From Candidatus Binataceae bacterium (lineage in GTDB: Bacteria; Desulfobacterota; Binatia; Binatales; Binataceae), in assembly GCA_035294265.1 (NCBI GenBank), contig DATGLK010000031.1, forward strand, positions 1 to 34,651: a stretch of 34,651 nt of DNA, in the 5' to 3' direction. The notes below the pieces were generated by a model that saw only the letters and a list, made by a program, of their open reading frames with translations, made no database searches and was not told where the DNA came from. Made by a program: the position numbers and the translations under genes. Below, piece after piece: positions 33,997 through 34,651 of the stretch (position 1 is the first letter of the stretch; each line of letters begins with the position of its first letter).

Positions 33997-34651
33997 ATGG
34001 ACACGTCACACGGCGCCGCAGCGCAAAGTGCGGAAATCTCGCGCCAGCGACAGGAATTCTATGGCCGCGCTGCTCGGCACAATTTGGCTCCGTTGTGGGA
34101 AGTAGCGCAGGCGATCGTGCCGCCGCTGCCCTCCTCGCCCTGCGTGCCGGCCTTGTGGCGCTATGCCGAGGCCCGGCCCTACCTGCTCGAGGCCAGCCGG
34201 ATAATCAGTGCCGCGGAGGCCCAGCGCCGGGTGCTGATTTTGGAGAATCCCGGACTGCCCGGCCAATCGCGCATTACGCCTAGTCTTTATGCCGGGTTGC
34301 AAATCGTGATGCCAGGCGAGATCGCCCCGGCCCATCGCCATACTCCGGCCGCGCTGCGCTTCGTCGTGGAAAGCAGCCGGGGCGCCTATACCGCGGTGGG
34401 CGGCGAGCGCACCCTGATGGCGGCGGGCGACTTCGTGATCACGCCGTCGTGGTCCTGGCACGATCATGGCAACGAAAGCACCGATCCGGTCATCTGGATC
34501 GACGGCTTGGACATGCACATGGTCAATCTTTTCGATGCCAGCTTTTTCGAGCAGTTCGGCGACGACCGCTTTCCCGTCAAGCGGCCCGAGGGCAGCGCGC
34601 TGGCCGAGACCGGCAACAACCTGCGGCCGGTCAACTTTACCCATCGCGGCC
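33997..34651 (+). CDS. Gentisate 1,2-dioxygenase-like cupin dioxygenase, 5' part
   Basis: An ATG at 33997, with GAGG about 10 bases upstream, opens a frame that runs off the window end after 218 complete codons. The protein is a bicupin ring-cleaving dioxygenase: the first cupin has PAHRHTPAALRFVVES with iron ligands His113 and His115, and PSWSWHDHGNE with the third ligand His155. This is the gentisate/salicylate/1-hydroxy-2-naphthoate 1,2-dioxygenase group, which opens hydroxylated aromatic acids using Fe(II) and oxygen. Typical members have 340-380 residues, so about 130-160 are missing here. Exact substrate cannot be told from this half. Position near a luciferase-like oxidase hints at aromatic breakdown nearby. 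Confidence 0.9.
   Translation, partial: MDTSHGAAAQSAEISRQRQEFYGRAARHNLAPLWEVAQAIVPPLPSSPCVPALWRYAEARPYLLEASRIISAAEAQRRVLILENPGLPGQSRITPSLYAGLQIVMPGEIAPAHRHTPAALRFVVESSRGAYTAVGGERTLMAAGDFVITPSWSWHDHGNESTDPVIWIDGLDMHMVNLFDASFFEQFGDDRFPVKRPEGSALAETGNNLRPVNFTHRG

Overview
The window is high-GC, densely coded DNA from a Gram-negative bacterium: it has a complete Tol-Pal envelope system, an RND efflux pump, lipoproteins with clear lipoboxes and a periplasmic HtrA-type protease. Many genes start with GTG or TTG, and several neighbours overlap by 4 bases (ATGA or GTGA). The mix of multiheme cytochrome remnant, luciferase-like oxidoreductase, gentisate-type dioxygenase and DUF169 fits an environmental lineage such as Desulfobacterota or Binatota. 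That placement is inference from gene content, not something the sequence proves.

Layout. 1-6157 (+): the tail of a DoxX-family protein, a secreted HtrA/DegP-like protease with one PDZ domain, then an RND pump subunit and its periplasmic adaptor. 6175-17559 (-): a tightly packed run that reads, in order of transcription, tolQ, tolR, a tolA/tonB-like gene, tolB, pal, cpoB (ybgF), ribF, a fused hemD-hemE gene, hemH, a hemG/hemY-type oxidase and a DapA-superfamily aldolase. Most joints are short or overlapping, so it may be one long operon linking envelope constriction to FAD and haem synthesis. 17749-20059 (+): pcnB-type poly(A) polymerase and an ilvE-type aminotransferase. 20064-20583 (-): a frameshifted, 5'-truncated multiheme cytochrome c. 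20666-25882 (+): glutathione S-transferase, BCP-type peroxiredoxin, a zinc-ribbon/PH membrane protein, and two Dpp/Opp permeases plus a lipoprotein substrate-binding protein, without the ATPases. 25967-26946 (-): a secreted metal-binding-like protein and a broken or start-less small membrane gene. 27034-29329 (+): a DUF169 protein with a strong terminator, and an MFS exporter. 29333-33643 (-): a lytic transglycosylase with its own promoter, pyrF, a luciferase-like monooxygenase and a glycine-rich lipoprotein. 33644-34651: a repeat-bearing intergenic region leading to the 5' part of a gentisate 1,2-dioxygenase-like cupin gene (+).

How the genes fit together. TolQRAB-Pal-CpoB span the envelope. 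RibF makes the FAD that the HemG/HemY-type oxidase needs, while HemD-HemE and HemH supply other steps of haem synthesis. The most unusual item is the single polypeptide joining uroporphyrinogen-III synthase to uroporphyrinogen decarboxylase, two consecutive steps of the pathway. I saw no CRISPR array, rRNA, convincing tRNA, insertion sequence or phage gene, and no clear candidate for a wholly new multi-gene system.
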